Shown in pieces: positions 62,325-64,000 of a DNA stretch of 64,000 nucleotides; position 1 is the first letter of the stretch; each line of letters starts with the position of its first letter. The position numbers and the translations under genes were made by a program. Source of the stretch: Cynocephalus volans (Eukaryota; Chordata; Mammalia; Dermoptera; Cynocephalidae). The DNA lies in NCBI RefSeq assembly GCF_027409185.1, contig NC_084475.1, forward strand, positions 12,110,130 through 12,174,129. The letters are read 5' to 3'. The notes below the pieces were generated by a model. It did not search any database, had not been told where the DNA came from, and saw only the letters and a list, made by a program, of their open reading frames with translations.

Positions 62325-62340
62325 ACCCTCATCAAAGAAT

Positions 62341-62842
62341 GGCAGTAAGTTCCTTTGTTAAAGCTCTTATAGGAAGCAAAATGCCCCACCCTCTTGCTGC
62401 TAGGGTGAAGAGTTAGAAATTATAAGCAAATGTATTAATTATTTATATATGGCATAGCTTTCCACAGCACCATTGCCAAATCCTTCCCAACATTCAAATG
62501 TGAAGACCATTAGAAAGAAGGTGGTAGGAACGGGGGCGTTCATAGAAAAAATTTCCTAATCCCTATTATGGTTAAATTTCCCCAGAGTTTATGCCTGTTT
62601 AAAGACTTACTCTACATGTTTTGAAATACAGTATGTTACATTAAGCCCAAGAAATGTATTCATGTTCAGCTAAAAGTTTTTAATTTACGTGTGAGAGTGT
62701 TCACTAAGGTAATGTGAATGAAATGTATCCCTTTTTTTAAATTAAGAAACTCTTGAACCATCACTTTAGGAATATTATTTCTAGACTGAAGTATCAAAAG
62801 CAAATGGAAGAATTGATAATGCAGTAGCTTTCATGTTCTAGA
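62341..62842. other. no recognised feature
   Basis: Unassigned A+T-rich sequence. Confidence 0.45.
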
Positions 62843-63012
62843 ACCTTGTTATTCAAAGTGTGGTGCAAGGACCAGCAATATCAGTACCACGAAGGAGTCT
62901 GTTAGAATCTCAGGCCCTTTCTTACACTGACTGAATCAGACTCTACATTTTAATAAGACCCCCAAGGCACTAGTATGCACATTCCAGCTGCTGAAGCACT
63001 GTTCTGCAGCAT
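62843..63012 (-). repeat. MER5A-like hAT MITE
   Basis: Antisense MER5A in order: TTATTCAAAGTGTGGTGCAA, GGACCAGCAATATCAGTACC, CTGTTAGAATCTCAGG, GACTGAATCAGACTCTACAT, TTTTAATAAGACCCCCAAGG and GAAGCACTGTTCTGCAG. Confidence 0.8.
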
Positions 63013-63559
63013 CTACGGATGTTGAAAAGCATTTGCTCTTTTGTATAGACAGACCAGGATGCAGTACCAAGGTGAGCTCAGGTGTCCTGAGAAACCAAAA
63101 GGAAGATGGGGTTCAATATGCGAGAGCTTTATTGCAGAAGAAAGCAGAAGAATGTAGGGAGAGCTTTTCAATTTCAATACAGGTCTAACAGCTGTGGAAA
63201 GAGACAGAGAAGGAAAAAGAATTTGGGGAGAAAGATTCTCAAGTATAGTGCAATACTAGGAAAGTTTTGGCCAACCCACCGGGGAATCCTCATACCAAAG
63301 TCACCATTTGGAGGATTTCTGCTTTTGGCAAAAATGAGTTTGCTTTAGTCCCCCACTGTGTTCAGTCATTGGCTGGAAGCAGATAGTGGGTATCACATCC
63401 TTCATGCAAACACAGTGTCGGATCAAGAGGGACTGTGAATCAGTGATGCTGTCTGTCATAAGAGGTCTGAATCACGCATTCTCACCACCACCACATGAGA
63501 TTTAATAAGCTTGGCAGTGGAAGAAAAAGAAAAGAGAGTTTTAAGCATTAAAACTGAAC
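63013..63559. other. no recognised gene
   Basis: Contains GGTTCAATATGCGAGAGC... and other text that vaguely resembles an LTR but cannot be assigned. Confidence 0.35.
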
Positions 63560-64000
63560 ACAGTAGTAGATGAATGAATAAATAAACTGTGATACATCCA
63601 GACAATGGAATATTATTCAGCACCAAAAAGGAAATGAGCCATCAAGCATCGTTCCTCATGGAGGAAACTTAAATGCATGTTACTGAGTGAAGAATGCTAC
63701 GTGCTTAATGAAGCTAGCCAAAAGGCAAACTGTGGAGACAGGAGAAGATCAGTACTTTCCAGAAGTTGTGGGGAGGGAGGAATGAACAGGAAGAGCACAG
63801 AGGATGTTCAGGATAATGCTACATATATTTTGTATAATACTACAATGGTACGTATATGTCATTATGCATTTGCCAAAACCCATAAAATGTACACCAAGAG
63901 TGAACTCTAATGTGAACTTTGGGCTCTGGGTGATAATGATATGTCAATGTAGGCTCATCCATTGTAATAAATGTCACAGGGTGGACCAGCAACCCACTCT
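63560..64000 (+). mobile_element. old L1M 3' region, runs off the window
   Basis: Sense old-L1 blocks: TGATACATCCAGACAATGGA, ATATTATTCAGCACC, TTACTGAGTGAAGAATGC, AAGTTGTGGGGAGGGAGG, and at the end TGAACTTTGGGCTCTGGGTG and TAATGATATGTCAATGTAGG. Old, no open frame. The 3' end is not reached before the window edge. Confidence 0.75.

Noticed and set aside
60115..62334. ACCCTCAACA / ACCCTCATCA as a firm TSD for the tandem L1
   Set aside because: Nine of ten bases match, but five extra bases lie between the left copy and the L1 start. Kept only as a candidate.
1..64000. CRISPR array, operon, prophage or other prokaryotic features
   Set aside because: The window has mammalian repeats throughout and no spaced direct repeats or bacterial-style gene clusters.

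Overview
This is a vertebrate nuclear window, A+T-rich and CpG-poor, with no cellular gene that I can support. Every long open reading frame is retrotransposon-derived. The organism is most likely a colugo (Dermoptera; Galeopterus or Cynocephalus). The evidence is a tRNA-Ile-derived SINE with A and B boxes at 41456-41575 (the colugo CYN type), young L1 elements, MaLR and ERVL LTRs, ancient eutherian repeats (L2, MIR, MER5A, Tigger/MER2), and no Alu, rodent B1/B2 or carnivore tRNA-Lys SINE. Species is inference; placement in placental mammals is firm.

Layout. 1-8.3 kb holds two L1 insertions with 5' inversions. One (1045-1760) is short. The other (4189-8270) is a very young element of about 4.1 kb with a perfect 14-bp target-site duplication (TSD). 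Its ORF2 is cut in two by twin priming: the endonuclease half reads leftward and the reverse-transcriptase half reads rightward. 8.3-19.4 kb holds old fragments (MER5A, L1M 3' ends, L2, a Tigger element with MER2 nested inside, and an L1MA-like 3' end nested in an older L1). 19.4-24.5 kb holds a decayed L1 interrupted by a MaLR solo LTR, a degenerate telomeric hexamer tract, an L2 carrying a mariner-like half-element, and a pure TTTC microsatellite.

24.5-44 kb is mostly unannotatable sequence with L2, MIR, microsatellites, the diagnostic SINE and an 82-bp mariner-type MITE. 44.8-49.6 kb holds a minus-strand L1 and a third 5'-inverted L1 that split an L2. 50-54.3 kb is a mosaic of old minus-strand L1 pieces around a diverged inverted repeat of unknown family. 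56.8-57.4 kb is an ERVL-type solo LTR with a 5-bp TSD. 60.1-62.3 kb carries two tandem L1 3' ends, and the window ends in MER5A and an L1M 3' end.

No genes work together here. The biology is retrotransposition: L1 reverse transcription, including three independent twin-priming events, a SINE that depends on L1 for mobility, and LTR-LTR recombination leaving solo LTRs. I found no evidence for an undescribed multi-gene system. The items most worth checking are the young inverted L1, the tandem L1 3' ends, the interstitial telomeric tract, the unidentified inverted repeat and the SINE. All repeat names come from recognition by eye, and boundaries without a TSD are approximate.
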